A DNA stretch of 64,000 bases from Pelomyxa schiedti (taxonomy: Eukaryota; Evosea; Pelobiontida; Pelomyxidae): NCBI GenBank assembly GCA_020536535.1, contig JAHLWZ010000843.1, forward strand, positions 1 through 64,000, given 5' to 3'. Position numbers and translations under genes: made by a program. Each line of letters opens with the position of its first letter. Position 1 is the stretch's first letter. The notes below the pieces were generated by a model. It was not told the DNA's origin, ran no database searches, and was given only the letters and a program-made list of their open reading frames with translations. This document shows, piece after piece, positions 49,782 through 61,918 of the stretch.

Positions 49782-51941
49782 TTACAACAACAGGTCCAAT
49801 ATTGACTGTGTGGAACTTGTTTGCCTTGGGCTTGTGGGTAGTAATGGTGCTGTTGGCACTGTTTGTGAGAGGGAGGTACTGGTTGTGGTCGAGGTTGAGG
49901 TTGTTTTTCTCAGTGGTGAGGAATGCCTGGGTGACAGACTACAGTCCCTTGGGAGGTTGGCCGTGAATTGGAACAAGTCAAATGTGGGAAGTGCCCGCGG
50001 CGATTCGGGGGTTCCTGTGCCAGTACCAGTACCGGGTTTGGCTTTCAGGCCAAATGGGTCAAAGTCCTCCCCAAATCCGCCAGGTTCCGGACTTGGTGTT
50101 GCAGAGCCTGTAGGGAATGATGTGGGAAATTGTGGCTGTTGTTGTGAGATTGTGGTGTTTGGCTTGGGTGCCACGGAACGGTCCCTCTCTGAGGAATCTA
50201 GCGAAGGGAAAACAGGGTTGAAATCAAAAAAGCTCGTATCAGCTTGGTTTGAAGTGTTGCTTGTGGCGGATGTTGTAATTACTTCCTGTGGGTTATAGGT
50301 TAGCGGCTCAATATTGGCCCCATCAATCATCTGGCTTCTAATTGTTTCCTCTAAGTGGGAATCAGTATTCAGACATTGTGCCCACGCAACCTTTGATGAA
50401 TTGGAGCATGGCGTTGCACACTTTGTTAATTTGCTTGGAATCTTTCGTCATGGCACTGAAGGAGGAATCGCACTCCACAGTGAAAATGTCGGAAGCAAAC
50501 CCCCATCTCTTTAATGAGGACCATGCGATGGACTTGATTAACGTCTTTTGAAGGAGTGGAGAAAAGTAAGAACGCCATTTTGGGAGCCAAATATTGTAGC
50601 ACACCACTTTCATCAAGTCAATTCTTAGGATGGCTTCCTTCGTTATAGCAAGAAATTCGTGTCGGGGAGGGACCTTGGGTACCATAAGGCACACCGAAGG
50701 AAGTATGGGTAAAACCTCAACAACGAAAACTGAAGCTCCAAATGAAGGCGTAGACATGGCTTTATTCACATAGGCTATCTTGGTATCCCTCATAGAGGGA
50801 AAAGATAGCGTTTGATACTCTTTCACAATGTCTGCTACCAGGGCTTTGGCACTATCCTTCCAGCATGGGGTTACACTTGAGCATGCAGCACTAAAATAAC
50901 GAAGGAGTAAGAGAAGGAGGAAGGGAGAGCATGATTACAGGGTTATTTTTTTGAGGAACTCTTTTTGTAGTCGCTTGAATTCTTTGTCACTACACCCTTG
51001 AAGAGTATGACGGTATGCATCTAGGGTACCATACCGCACAGCAAGATCCAGCGCTGCTATACTTATTGCCTCTGGTTTTGATGGTACCGCACGTGCGTCA
51101 ACAATAACTGCTTCTCTTACCTATTCTATGTTCTGAAAATACTACAACCATTTTAAGTTTACTTGGAAAAAAATCATATCAATATACTGATCAGGGTCTG
51201 TTGGCTTAAGTTTTGCATAAGATACCCAGAACTTCCTCTTAAGATTAAGGACTTCATCTTCAGGAACATCGACGTCAATCAGGGAGAAGTTGTTGGGCAC
51301 CCATTGCCCTATACCAGTAAGAGAGGGAAAATAAAAGTAACGTGGGTACTTTCACAGCACTGGAAGGAATATTCGTCAGTATCGACAACATTAAGATAGG
51401 AAAGAACTCTTGTCACTGTGTTCTAAAGAAAAATGTTATTCGCTGGTGTGGTGGCAAAATAGTTATGTACTTTTATTGGAACAGTGAGGTCTATAATCTC
51501 TGTAGTTGTATTGCCGTCAACATTTCGCACTTTTTGTTTTCGTTGAGTTCTTAGGTAAAGAATAGGTTTTTCCTGTAAGTCAAGCCTTTAATATATTCTT
51601 CATTGTCGTAAAGCCAAAACCTAAATTTAGTAAGAAAGCGCATGCATACCTCCTCAAGAGAGCATGACGCCAATGGAGTTTCAGGAGTTAAAAGCCATCG
51701 CGACTTTTGTTCTTCCGTCCCGGCGATATACAACCCAAAGCCTGCTCCATCTCCTCCAAACTAGCAGAAATAAAACCACGGTAAGCAAAACAACGGGGAT
51801 AGATAAACGGCGATCTAGGCGCACCTCCCCTTGTAGTCGGTGCAGGGCGTCCCCTACAGTAGCGGAATCATCCAACGTCAACAACGCCCCCCTCCTCTCT
51901 GTCTTTCTGGGTCCCGCGTCGTAAAACAAAAACGACGGCAT
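49782..51941 (-). CDS. Talin-head-like FERM protein without rod
   Basis: The first exon (ATG at 51941) encodes a ubiquitin-like F0/F1-type start (LTLDDSATVGDALHRLQ; FGLYIAGTEEQKSRWLL). F2 is seen as LDLAVRYGTLDAYRHTL. The F3/PTB part matches talin: TKIAYVNKAMSTPSFGASVFVVE, FLAITKEAILRID, IAWSSLKRWGFASDIFTVEC and a final helix NKVCNAMLQFIKG. Talins then carry a long helical rod; here only about 180 disordered residues follow, containing FGEDFDPFGL and ADTSFFDFNPVFPSL, which look like acidic DPF/FxDF-type endocytic motifs. So membrane- or cargo-binding is likely, without the rod's actin link. At least eight introns. Stop TAA at 49782. Confidence 0.7.
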
Positions 51942-52135
51942 CTACGTCTCGCGTGTCGCACTTCCGGTACCAAGCCCCCCTTGGGGTTAATTCTTTTTTC
52001 AAAACCTTCGGGTTTCCTCCGAGGCATCTCACGTTTCTAGGAAATACGAAAAATGTGCAAAACGTAAGTTTTTTCAAAGGACAGGCGCAGAGAACTCTAG
52101 CCGATACCACTAGCGATAGCAAAAAAAAACAACAT

Positions 52136-55100
52136 TCAATTCCGGAATGCGTGCACCTCGTGTTGTACGATCATGGGATCGAACCCTTGTGTTGGAATGT
52201 AAGAACCAAACACAGGGGTAGAAGGAATAAGTTGTACCTGTGGTGTGCCAAGGAGGTGTGAAATAAACTCTAATAGAGCAAAGGGTTGTTGCGAGTCACC
52301 CCGCTTGTTCTCGAATTTTACCCAAACATCACCTGGTTGGTGTGAGTTTATATGGCGAGCTAGGTTATTGTAATCAGGAATTTACCTTGTGTCAGGAGTG
52401 TCGTGAGAAGTTTTCCATCTTTCAGGCTTATTAGTACCGCAGGAATTTCTACTCTTGCGGAATTCATGTCCTGTGGTGAGAATTCCATAAACGCAAAGTC
52501 TAATATTTATCGAGACACACTACAGCACTAGTCATGGTGAACAATTCTGGTGAATCAACTTGATCGTACACGATGAGTGCTGTAGCACCTGACTGTTGCA
52601 CATTAAGTGCTTTCTCAACAAAAGAGCAGCCTCCTCTTTGAACAATGGCAGCACTCTCTGTCGATTTCACATTAAGGAAGGAATGTGGAAAAGGAGTTAC
52701 TTGAAAAGCTTATGGGCAAACGACAGGCATCAATCGGTTGGCTGCATAAGGTGGAATTATTGTAATAAGTATTAATATAGTCCATACGAAATAGAAAGAA
52801 GACTGCTGTAGGTAGTGTTTCTCAAATCCTGCCCTAGTTTGCGTTAATTAGAGGAAATAGAGTGAATTATCTACCAAACGTGGCTGAGGCAGCGTTTACA
52901 GACAGGTTATGGGTCCCAGTTGATGCCCATAGTCGCAAAGTAAGTGGTTCTTATTTGTGTTAACAACAGTTGCAGTTGAAAAAAAAAAAACCACACCAAC
53001 AGGCTGTGGATTTCCAATTTGCTTGCCCGACAACTGTCCGGCCGCAAGCTGGAACGCAGGACAGGAAAAGTGAAAGAGAGGGTCGTGACTAATAGTGCGA
53101 GAGCTCAACTCTATAAGACAAAAATGAACACTTAACATCAGGAGTAACCATACTGCTTGAAGAGTTGCCGACATGGAATGCACTGAGAGGGAATGGGTGG
53201 GCTTGAGTGGAAAAAACGTATAAATTATGAGGGAATAGGGTGGCTGCACAGAGTACTGACTCATTGCACACACTGGAGTAAGCACTGTCAAATAGCATAT
53301 ATAGGTACTTTAACGTTTCACTGCTCTTCATAAGAAAATCTTGAGGGACGTAGGGAAATTAACCTAAAGAAATATGAATCAAGCCTGTCATCATGCCTCT
53401 TTGATCTCATATCAGCAAGTGATGCAAAGCCACATGGGACTCGTGCAGTTTTTTCAAAATGTTCCAGTAAAGCTTTTGCTGACTAAAATCACAAAGATAA
53501 GGATGGGCCTACAGTATGCGCAAGGTACCAAAATTAATGAAGGGTCCCCTGTTGCTTCAAAAAGTGTGAACGCACTTTCAATAAATTCAGGTCGTAGTGT
53601 ATACCTGTTAGACAATTAGTTGAAAGCACGTTCCAGAATAATTACCCAGGATCAACAAGAAACAATTCATTATTTCGTACAGTGAACCTTTCAGGTGGAA
53701 ATCTACGTAAATTGCTGGTAAGTGTTCGTTTCTGGGTGAAAAGAGGAAGAACCCATGGTGGGCTGTTACGGCACTATGGAAGTGGTGCATTTCCTCGGCC
53801 TGATGAAGGTGCCCAACAAGAACCTGTGTTGTACAAAGTAAGAAAAACGAGTAGAATAGGTGACTGTATACCTGCAGAGCAGGCCAGAACATCTGCATGT
53901 TAGTGAAGACATCTGATACTACAGACCCTACAAAAAAGAGTGGGCCATCACAACCGATAATTATTCCATACCACTGGCCATGTGAACTGAATAATAAAGT
54001 GCTCCTTTCCGAAGGAATGTATTGACTGCATCATAAGCCTGGTTTTTTGGTTTTGTTTCGAGTCCAAATTGGTGAAAAGGAAGAGTACTGTCCAAAACAT
54101 GTCAAGATACTTGTAATCGCCAAATGCAATATAACATTTGATTAAGTATTCATAAAATGAGTCCATGCCTTTTCTTAGGTAAGATACAACAAGATAACAT
54201 AAACAAGAAACCTGGTCCAATACTGCTTGTCACACTGTAGAGAAAGATTTCATTTAATTTGTAAATCATTGTATTTGATTTGACTTACTCGCCCCATTTG
54301 CCACTGAATATGTTAATTGTTGTTCCCAATAGGTCAAGTTTGGATCGCCGCGTCCACATTGCAGATAATGATTTGTCAGCAACAGCCTATCATTACTGTT
54401 AAAGCAGATGGTAAAAGTAAAGAGGGGTGGAAATTGCGTACCCTAAAGGTGGGATTATCAGTCAACGCTGATAAAAGTCCAAACTCCAATAAGAGAGTGC
54501 CAGCTTCTGCTGTAGTCTTAAGACAATGTAAGAGGTATTAGGAAAGAATTTTAAGTTATAACCGTGACAGTTTCAGCTGTGTTCTCACTGTTACCATACG
54601 GTATGCCAGTGTGCAAATTTACCTTGTCTCTTTAAGGGTGTTCAAAGAGATTTTTAAAAGTTCTTTGATACTTTAGGGTAGGGGATGCCTGTTGTGGTAT
54701 TAAATGCAGGTAATAACCTTGTGCCCAGGTCTAAGAGCAGGTCAGGAGGATATAGGAAATGAGCATCTATCACCATTGGCTAGAATTAAAAACTCGTTCT
54801 TGTGCGGCTCAGGAAATTCGCTTGAATGCAGAGTTGCTTGAGCATGATTGCTCAGAAGTCCACCTTCAAAACTGAGAACTAAACATTGACAAAGGGGCAA
54901 AAACCAAGTACGCGAATGGTTGCTTCAAAAACGGAGACAACCACGTCATTATCAAAAGAAACTGTTGTTGAAACTAAGTTGAGAGCTCTGTAGTACTCTG
55001 ACCAATTTCCCTAGAGATATTGAGAAGATCCAAGAGAAATCCAATGTACTAACCATCACAGCAAGAGTGTCCATTCCATCGATGAGAGTCAAAGAATACC

Positions 55101-55738
55101 TGAAGAGAGCATTGGTGAAATTGTAGGATGCATGCCACATAAGCAATACCTGCCAAGTATATCATCAAGAGTTCCCCTCGTTTTTTCCGTTCTCCCAATA
55201 CAAGCAAGGGGGCATAACTCATCTGCCGGGAAGGCGTGCAACATGTACGAGTCCCACCCATGTATGTACAATGATCGCACTCTCTCTCTGGAGAGAAAGG
55301 GAACCGTTATTGCCGCCAAACTCATGAACCAAGGAACGATTACCGTAAACTCCCCAATGAAGGTGCATCGAACAACTCTCCCAGCCGACGCTCTCTGCTA
55401 TTCTCCGTCAAGTTGCGAAATGGCAGGTAGTAGCACTCTGCGTCGCCCGCGCACTTTTGGCCGTCCCACAACCAATCGCCAACAGCGCGCTCCAGGCCAC
55501 CTTCTTCCTCAACAAGAGCAGATCCCAGATCGAACTGCACTTCCGCGTCGGTTTCAATCGCGCGCGCTCGGCCAGGAAGGAAACATGTGAACAGCAACGT
55601 GAACAGAAGAAATGAGTACGGTGCAGCGACGACGGCCGGAGATGCGATTTTATTTCTACATCTCAGCACTGCGGCATCGTTCTTGCCGTTGCCGTGTCCG
55701 GTCATCACACAGGAAATTGTTCGCTGAAAATGACTCAT
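52136..55738 (-). CDS. EDEM3: EDEM-type ER mannosidase (GH47) with protease-associated domain
   Basis: A hydrophobic signal anchor ([13 protein letters not shown]) leads to a GH47 domain: [88 protein letters not shown] and a post-catalytic [14 protein letters not shown] domain follows ([21 protein letters not shown]), ending [11 protein letters not shown], then a short C-terminal part to TGA at 52136. EDEM3 carries this GH47-plus-PA order. EDEMs trim mannose from misfolded glycoproteins for ER-associated degradation. The start is the ATG at 55738 or the one at 55707. It has many introns. It is divergent from the zinc-binding gene, 196 bases between starts. Confidence 0.85.
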
Positions 55739-55934
55739 GAGACTCAGGTTTTTTTGAGTGATTCCCCTCTGACAGGAGCTGATTGCCTACAAATTCAGTA
55801 AACACACACTGGGAGAGGACACCGGGGAGTCTGCAGTCTTTGGCAGTCGGGCGGGGAATGAACGAATCTGCACCATTTAAATCAATTGACACAACCAAAA
55901 TAAATTTGGCCGGTGCGAGATCAATACGGACGAG

Positions 55935-57481
55935 ATGAGGAGGCGCGGCTCACGCAGGAACGACGACCCGGCGTACGGCGATGAAGACGACGGTGGCGAG
56001 ACCTACGAGGAAGACGATGATGGGAGGCGCGAGGGCGCAGACGACGATGACGACGAGGACGAGGAGGACGACGAGCCCCCGCCGCCCTCCAAGAGGCGCG
56101 CACCAGTGAGGTGTAACACCACCCATAATTGCTTTTTTTGTATGACTGCTTGTTGTTACTTTGCTTCTACTTTTTTTTTTAAAAAAAACAAATTTATGTA
56201 GAGTTGTTCCCATGTTTTTTGGTTTTTTTTTTTTTTTTTGTTTTGGTGGATAGAATATGTACACGTTTCTTAAATATACATACAGCACACCGAGAAAGTC
56301 AAAGGTCAAAGGTGAACCTACTGCATGTGGTCAATTGTGCACCCTAGTGAATGATAGACTTAAGGGCCTCGCCCAGAAAGTGTGTGCAGCATTACAAAAG
56401 CAACTACCCGTTGGTTCCACCCGCAGCATATTTGATATTCAATTCGTTTTACACACTGGAATAGAAGGTACTGTACCCTGTTTATGCTATTTCACTAATT
56501 GCCTTCACAGAACTGGAGACACAACACTTCCCTCTCTCAATCACTGTTTCACTTGAGCAGGGGTCATCTGATGTAACGCGGGGACCTGTCCCACTCATAA
56601 CAGGGAGCAAACCTACCTTAGCGGGGCTCCTGAAAAGTGTATGCTTTCTCTGCAGTTTTAGTGACTGTTACTTACTTGATGTTTGACCTTAGACCACTGT
56701 TGGTGACACAAAAGCACGTGCATTTATCTTCAAGGTCATTGCTGAGTGGTTCTACAAGTGTTGGGAAAGGGTACTCCAAAACTACGTAAATAAGTAAAAG
56801 TACACTAATAGTTCTTATGTTACTAGATTGCAGCTAATGAGAAGCTAGGCGTATCTCCTGGTCGCACATTTGTTGCTCTAATGAAGACAACTCCACCCGT
56901 GCCTGGGGGGTTGCATTTTGATCTGAGACTAGGAGAGTGGGTCGGGGATGGTGTATCCGTATTTGCTGGTTTTTTCCGCACCGCAGTCCGTGAGAAACTC
57001 TAATTCCCTCATGTAGACGAACCACTTGTGACGTACCCCTCTACTTCCACCAGTCCTCCCCCTGCACCCGAGGAACCCAAAGTCAATACGACACAGGCAA
57101 CCGGCCAGAAAGCTCCAGAAAGCCCTAAACCGGTACAAGAACCCCCAGCAGCTACCCCAACACTGGCCAAGGTACCGAATTCCTCAAGTAGTCTATCAAA
57201 AGTCTAATATCTGGCAGCCAGTTTTGTGTGCCCAAGGACACCTCATTGTACCAATGAGCAAACCGGCATTGATAGCCGAGTCCAAGTCTTACACAGAGGG
57301 ATACCAATGTGTAGCGTGCAACACCAAATCAGAGCTTAAGGATGCTGAAATTCTGGGTCACTGTGCCACTTGTTCTCATGATTTGTGCCCAAAGTGCTAT
57401 GCAGAGAAAAAAGTGCGTTGCATCCTATTTACTCCTTTTTGCTTTCTCAATTTCGTTTGTTTGGTACAACAGAAATCATAA
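55935..57481 (+). CDS. Unknown acidic-headed protein with C-terminal zinc-binding domain
   Basis: Exon 1 is GC-rich and encodes a basic start and an Asp/Glu tract (YEEDDDGRREGADDDDDE). Later exons give a helical domain (KVKGEPTACGQLCTLVNDRL, ARAFIFKVIAEWFYKCWE) of no known family, a Pro/Thr linker, and a C1/ZZ-like Cys/His domain: LCAQGHLIVP, YQCVACNTKSELKD, HCATCSHDLCPKCY. Spacing (C-x2-C, H-C-x2-C-x4-C-x2-C) supports two zinc ions. The end reads KCYAEKKKS after removal of an intron, TAA at 57481. A 27-nt intron lies at 56990-57016. Function is unknown. Confidence 0.6.
56990..57016 (+). other. 27-nt intron in zinc-binding gene
   Basis: GTGAGAAACT ... CATGTAG. It contains TAA and its removal joins FFRTAV to HEPLVTYPSTS in frame, so the reading frame demands it. 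Confidence 0.6.
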
Positions 57482-58007
57482 TTCTACCATTGAAATTCGA
57501 CATTGTGCCCTTGGATTGTACAGGATCCTAATTTAACCTACTTACTGGTATTCTGATACCAATGTTCCTGATGTAAGGGAAAGAGAAACAGGGAAAAAAA
57601 ATAGTGACTGAACTTCACTCAACTATCAACATATCAAATGTTGGCGACTTTTTTTTGGTGTTCAGGAGGACTTTGTTTGTTTTTGTTTTGATTTTTTGGT
57701 TTTTTTCTTTGAGGGTTGTTGCTTGGCCTGTGGTTTTGGTTTGCCTTTTGGTTTTTTTGTGTTTGCCTCAGGTTTTACAGTCTTTTGTGCTTCTGGTTTG
57801 GCCTTTGGTGTTCCCTCCTTTTTGGTCTTGTTGCTTTGAGGTTCTGGTTTTTTGGGGTTTTGTTTGGCTGTTTTTTTCTTTTGTGCCTTTGTCTTTTTTG
57901 GCTTTGCTTGGGGTGCTGTGGTACTGTTAATAGCAGGGTTTTTCGTAGATACCGAGGGCGGAGGAGAGGGCATGGAGGGGGTAGCGGCTGGGGCCGCTTC
58001 TTGACTT

Positions 58008-61000
58008 TCAACTGTGGTGGATTCCGGCTTTGGTTTGGGGGGGGGCAGCACTTGTCCCTGACAAGCGGGGGATTTTGGGCTTTGGTTGGGTTACAATGCT
58101 GGGTGTGAACTGTGAGTAGTAATCTCGAGATTGGGGTTTGCTGAGTTGAGGAGCCTGACTCTTTGGTATTTTGTGTTTGAAAATCGTCTTGGGCACCTTC
58201 GGCTTCAGGTTCTTGGCTTTTTTCAATGTTGGCTGGGGGTTTTGGGCAGGGGAATCATCTTCCGTAGGAGATGTTTCACTAACTGTGTTGTTGTTGGTGT
58301 CACTTGTATCTCCTTCTGTTGGGGCTGTTACTTGTGTCCGTGATGCTTCCTGTGGGGTCTTGGGTTTTTTTTGAGTGGCTTTTTTTGGGACAGTGGCTTT
58401 TGTTTTAGCTTTGCCTTTTGTGGTCACAGTTTGTTTCGTTTCTGTTTCCATCGGAGCCGTCTCATTTGTGGTAGTAGTCTGTTCTTGTTCTGAGTTTTCT
58501 ACACTGCTGGCAATTTCTTGGCTGATGGGACTTTCTTCTGTCTCACCAGTTTTTTTCGTTGAAGTCGTCTCAGCAGTGCTAGACGATTCGTCATCATTGG
58601 AAATTTCTTTGGTACTGTGAATTTCGCTGGGGGCAGTTTCTTGACTATTGGAGGTGGAAACTGGTTTTGTCTCTATCGGTTGACTGATACTCGGCTGAGC
58701 TCGCCTACTCTCAATTGCAGTGAATCTTGCAGTTTTGCCAGTCTGTAAATAGCGGTCTTTGGCTCCCTTAACCATTTTGTCAACAATTGTAGCAGGTGGC
58801 GTGGTGGCTGCTGGGGGTTGTCGTGGACTGGATGTAATGGAAGGAACGTGTTTTTCTCCTCTAAGCAGACGTAAGAAACGCTCTGAGAGAATGTAAGGAC
58901 TTTACCTGGCGTTACCGAAATCCGCTTCTGTCAACTGACGAGGTGGTAATTCGCATCCATCAGGCAGAAAAGAAGGAAACAGCTTCCCTTTGACAAACAC
59001 AGGATTCGAAAAATAGGACGCAACAGACGCTGCTACTATGTCTTTAAAATGGCCGAATCCAGGGTACGTTGTGCCTGGTGTGAGAGGCGTGCCTTTCAGG
59101 AGTGGATCGAAGTAGGGCTGTATGGAGCCGACCATTTGATGTACTTCAAACTCAAGAACAGGTGATACAGTTCCTTTTGTTGGGCTCCCTTTCCCAGACT
59201 TGTACAGGGTAATTGCTGTTGTTGCAATGGGATGTGCCTTGTGAATGTACAATACATCATTTCCGTATCGCCGATTTCTATAACTCTCCTCTGGAGTAAG
59301 TTGGTCCTCATGCATCTTAAGTGTCTGGACAAGTCGTTTCTCATCAATAAACGGAAGGAGGACAACTCCTGCCCATGCTTGCTTTTTACCGTTTCTATCA
59401 ACCGCGAAGTCCAGAGGATAGAAGTCGATAATTGGTGACTTTGGATCACTCATTAGGTTGGCAAAGCATTGAGGAAGGCAGTGCCCGCTAGCGGCTGGAA
59501 GAACACCCATTAATTGCTCAAAGGGGCGGAAGGGCTCTCCCAGATCAAAGAACGGGGAAAAGTTCTCGCGATCCACAAATTTCGATATCTCAGCAGCAAA
59601 TGGACTGTAATGATAAGGGTAGAACCACTGGAAGTTGTTAGATGAGAAAACACAGATAGAGGAAAAAACCGTCCAAGAGCAACAGCCCTGATAATAGTAC
59701 TTCAGAACCCAACAGAGACCAGTTACGTAGGAACTGCATAGCTCAGTAAAAAATCCCTTGTCATCCATTTTCTTATTGAACTTAATACCGTAATAACGCT
59801 CACGCCAACCAGCTGTTCCCAGCTGAATCTTGTCTTCTTCTGGGGGTTCTGAGGAGATAGAAGATGGTATATAGCCAGGAGGTTGGCTAAATCGGAATGG
59901 TGTTGCACTGCTGCCTGCCGGAGCAATAGTATTGGGTGAGGGTGCTGGGGTCACTGGCGGCTGGGGGGCTGTGGGGCGGATGGTCTGAGAGACCTGGCTG
60001 GAATGCAAGGTTGCATGCCTGGCGAGTGGAGCACAGAGGCTCAGTGGGGCTTTGGCCAAAAGACTGTTCTTCAGAAGTTCGGCAGCCCCAAAATTGGAAG
60101 AGTCAAGTTGAACGCTTGCAATGACTGGAGTGTTTGGTACTGGGAGAGGGGCATTTTGTATCGGTTGTTGTTTAGATGGCGGTGCGGATTGTGGAGGAGG
60201 CACGTTGTGAATCTGTGGAGGCGTAGGTCCATTGTGAAGCTGTGGAGGCATATTGTGAGGCTGTCGAGCTGGTTGGCGAGAGAACCTAGACAACCCATAC
60301 GGGCCCCTGGAATTATTGAAGCGGCTCTCCCTTTTATTCCGTTCTATCAAAAGATTTTCTTCGTGGTGACTCACTTCCTCAATGAAACACATAGCATTTG
60401 GTATTATGACTGTTCCACTGTCAGTGATATAGCTACCCATCTGTGGTAGCTTTTTTTTGTATATGTCTATAAGCAAGTCAAGGGCCCCATTTTCAATTTC
60501 AAGTGTTGGGGAGTGTGGAAGGAAGTCATTGCCAACCAGGAAACACACAAACACCCAGTCGTCAATTAACCGCTCAAAGTCAAGAGCGAAGTTTGCTTGT
60601 ATGTCTCCCAATGTATTTTCAAGGTATTCACGAAGGATGTTAATGTGGAGGAATTGAAAGGGCTTTTTCTTGCATCCTTGTTCTGGGTTTTTTGTTGGAC
60701 ATTGTGCTGAATAGTGTCCGCGCTCTCCGCACAGGAAGCATCGTGGACCAGTCCTATCCGGTACAACTTCTCTCACTAAACTGAAATGTGGCTCATGAGT
60801 AGCAAGAGAGAGCATAATCAGGTCAGCATCCAAGCCGTACATGCAATGCCTCATATTTGGGGGGTATCCTGGTTTATTCTTTTGCTTCCGAATGTAGTCC
60901 ACAATTTTATGCTCTCCTTCCCCAGGCACACTAGAATCACTCAAAATCACTTTTATACCTTTCCACCCAGGATCACTAGAGAGATGCTGGTTGATGTAAA

Positions 61001-61610
61001 AGCGTAATGCTTGGGACAACTTGTCCATAAACGGTGTGCCTGGAGTGATAACATTACTATCCCAGGATTTTTTAACGGGATTAACGGGTTGCCCGTCAGC
61101 AGCCAATTTGTTACTGTAAAGGGAGATAAGGATTTCCTTAAAACAAAAAAGGAGAAGGGAGGGTAGAAAAAACTGATAGCAATGAAGGAAGAAGAAGAAG
61201 AACTAAGAGGGTAACTGTGATTACTTTATGGCCTCTTGCTGGGAAACTTTTTCAGCAGCATCTCTAGCTGCTTTAAATCGACGTGATCGCTGCTGGTTGA
61301 TCTTTGCGCGCGGAGCCACGCCGTCAATAGCCAGGTACAGGAGCCTCCTCGGCCTCACGATAGAAAACAGCCTGTCAATGTACGTAAACACGGCGGAAAG
61401 CATTTCCTCCTCAGTCGCGGGCGCCGGCCCTTGTTCAGGGTGGCAGCACGGGTGCACGATGCCGTTCATGTCCAAGTATAAGTTGTCAAACTCGAGGCCG
61501 TTTGGGTTCAGATCTGCCGTGTTGACGCCTGGCGCATCGTTCTCTACGGCCGATACTATGCACTTGGGGAACTTCTTGGACAACCAACGGAAGAACTGCG
61601 GTATTCCCAT
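58008..61610 (-). CDS. XRN2: 5'-3' exoribonuclease XRN2/RAT1
   Basis: From ATG at 61610, [17 protein letters not shown] opens the catalytic domain; [48 protein letters not shown] and [17 protein letters not shown] carry the acidic active site. A CCHC knuckle ([14 protein letters not shown]) marks the nuclear XRN2/RAT1 class rather than XRN1. The [16 protein letters not shown] / PYHYSPFA and AASGHCLPQ blocks complete the family core. The tail is Ser/Thr/Lys-rich. As read, it stops at 58008, but a run of nine C on the coding strand (58037-58045) lies just before, and a shift there opens a Lys/Pro-rich frame to 57662 that fits an XRN tail. It degrades RNA in transcription termination and rRNA processing, so it works with RPB2. 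Confidence 0.9.
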
Positions 61611-61918
61611 CTCTCACCGGTGTTCAAGATCTGGCGTCGTAGACGACACCTCCCACTACACCTTTTTTCTTTTTTTTTTTGTGTTTTGTTCGTTTCGTAT
61701 CATAATCCCTAGTTAATAGATCCCTGCAACTGTGAGCGATCATAGGAATGGACCCAGGAGGAATAGGCACTTCCTTAATAGCCCTCTGGTGAGGCGGACA
61801 CAAATTGGTGCTCAGGCTGGGAGGCCAAGTTGCTTGTAAGATTTCCTTTTCCAATCATTTTCGTGGATTATCGATAAGGGTCCAACAGGTAAAAGGACAC
61901 AAACGAAAAAATTTCGAG

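Noticed and set aside
52168-52192. GGGTTCGATCCC-like sequence (minus strand) resembling a T-arm
   Set aside because: It lies in the last coding exon of EDEM and no other tRNA arms are present.
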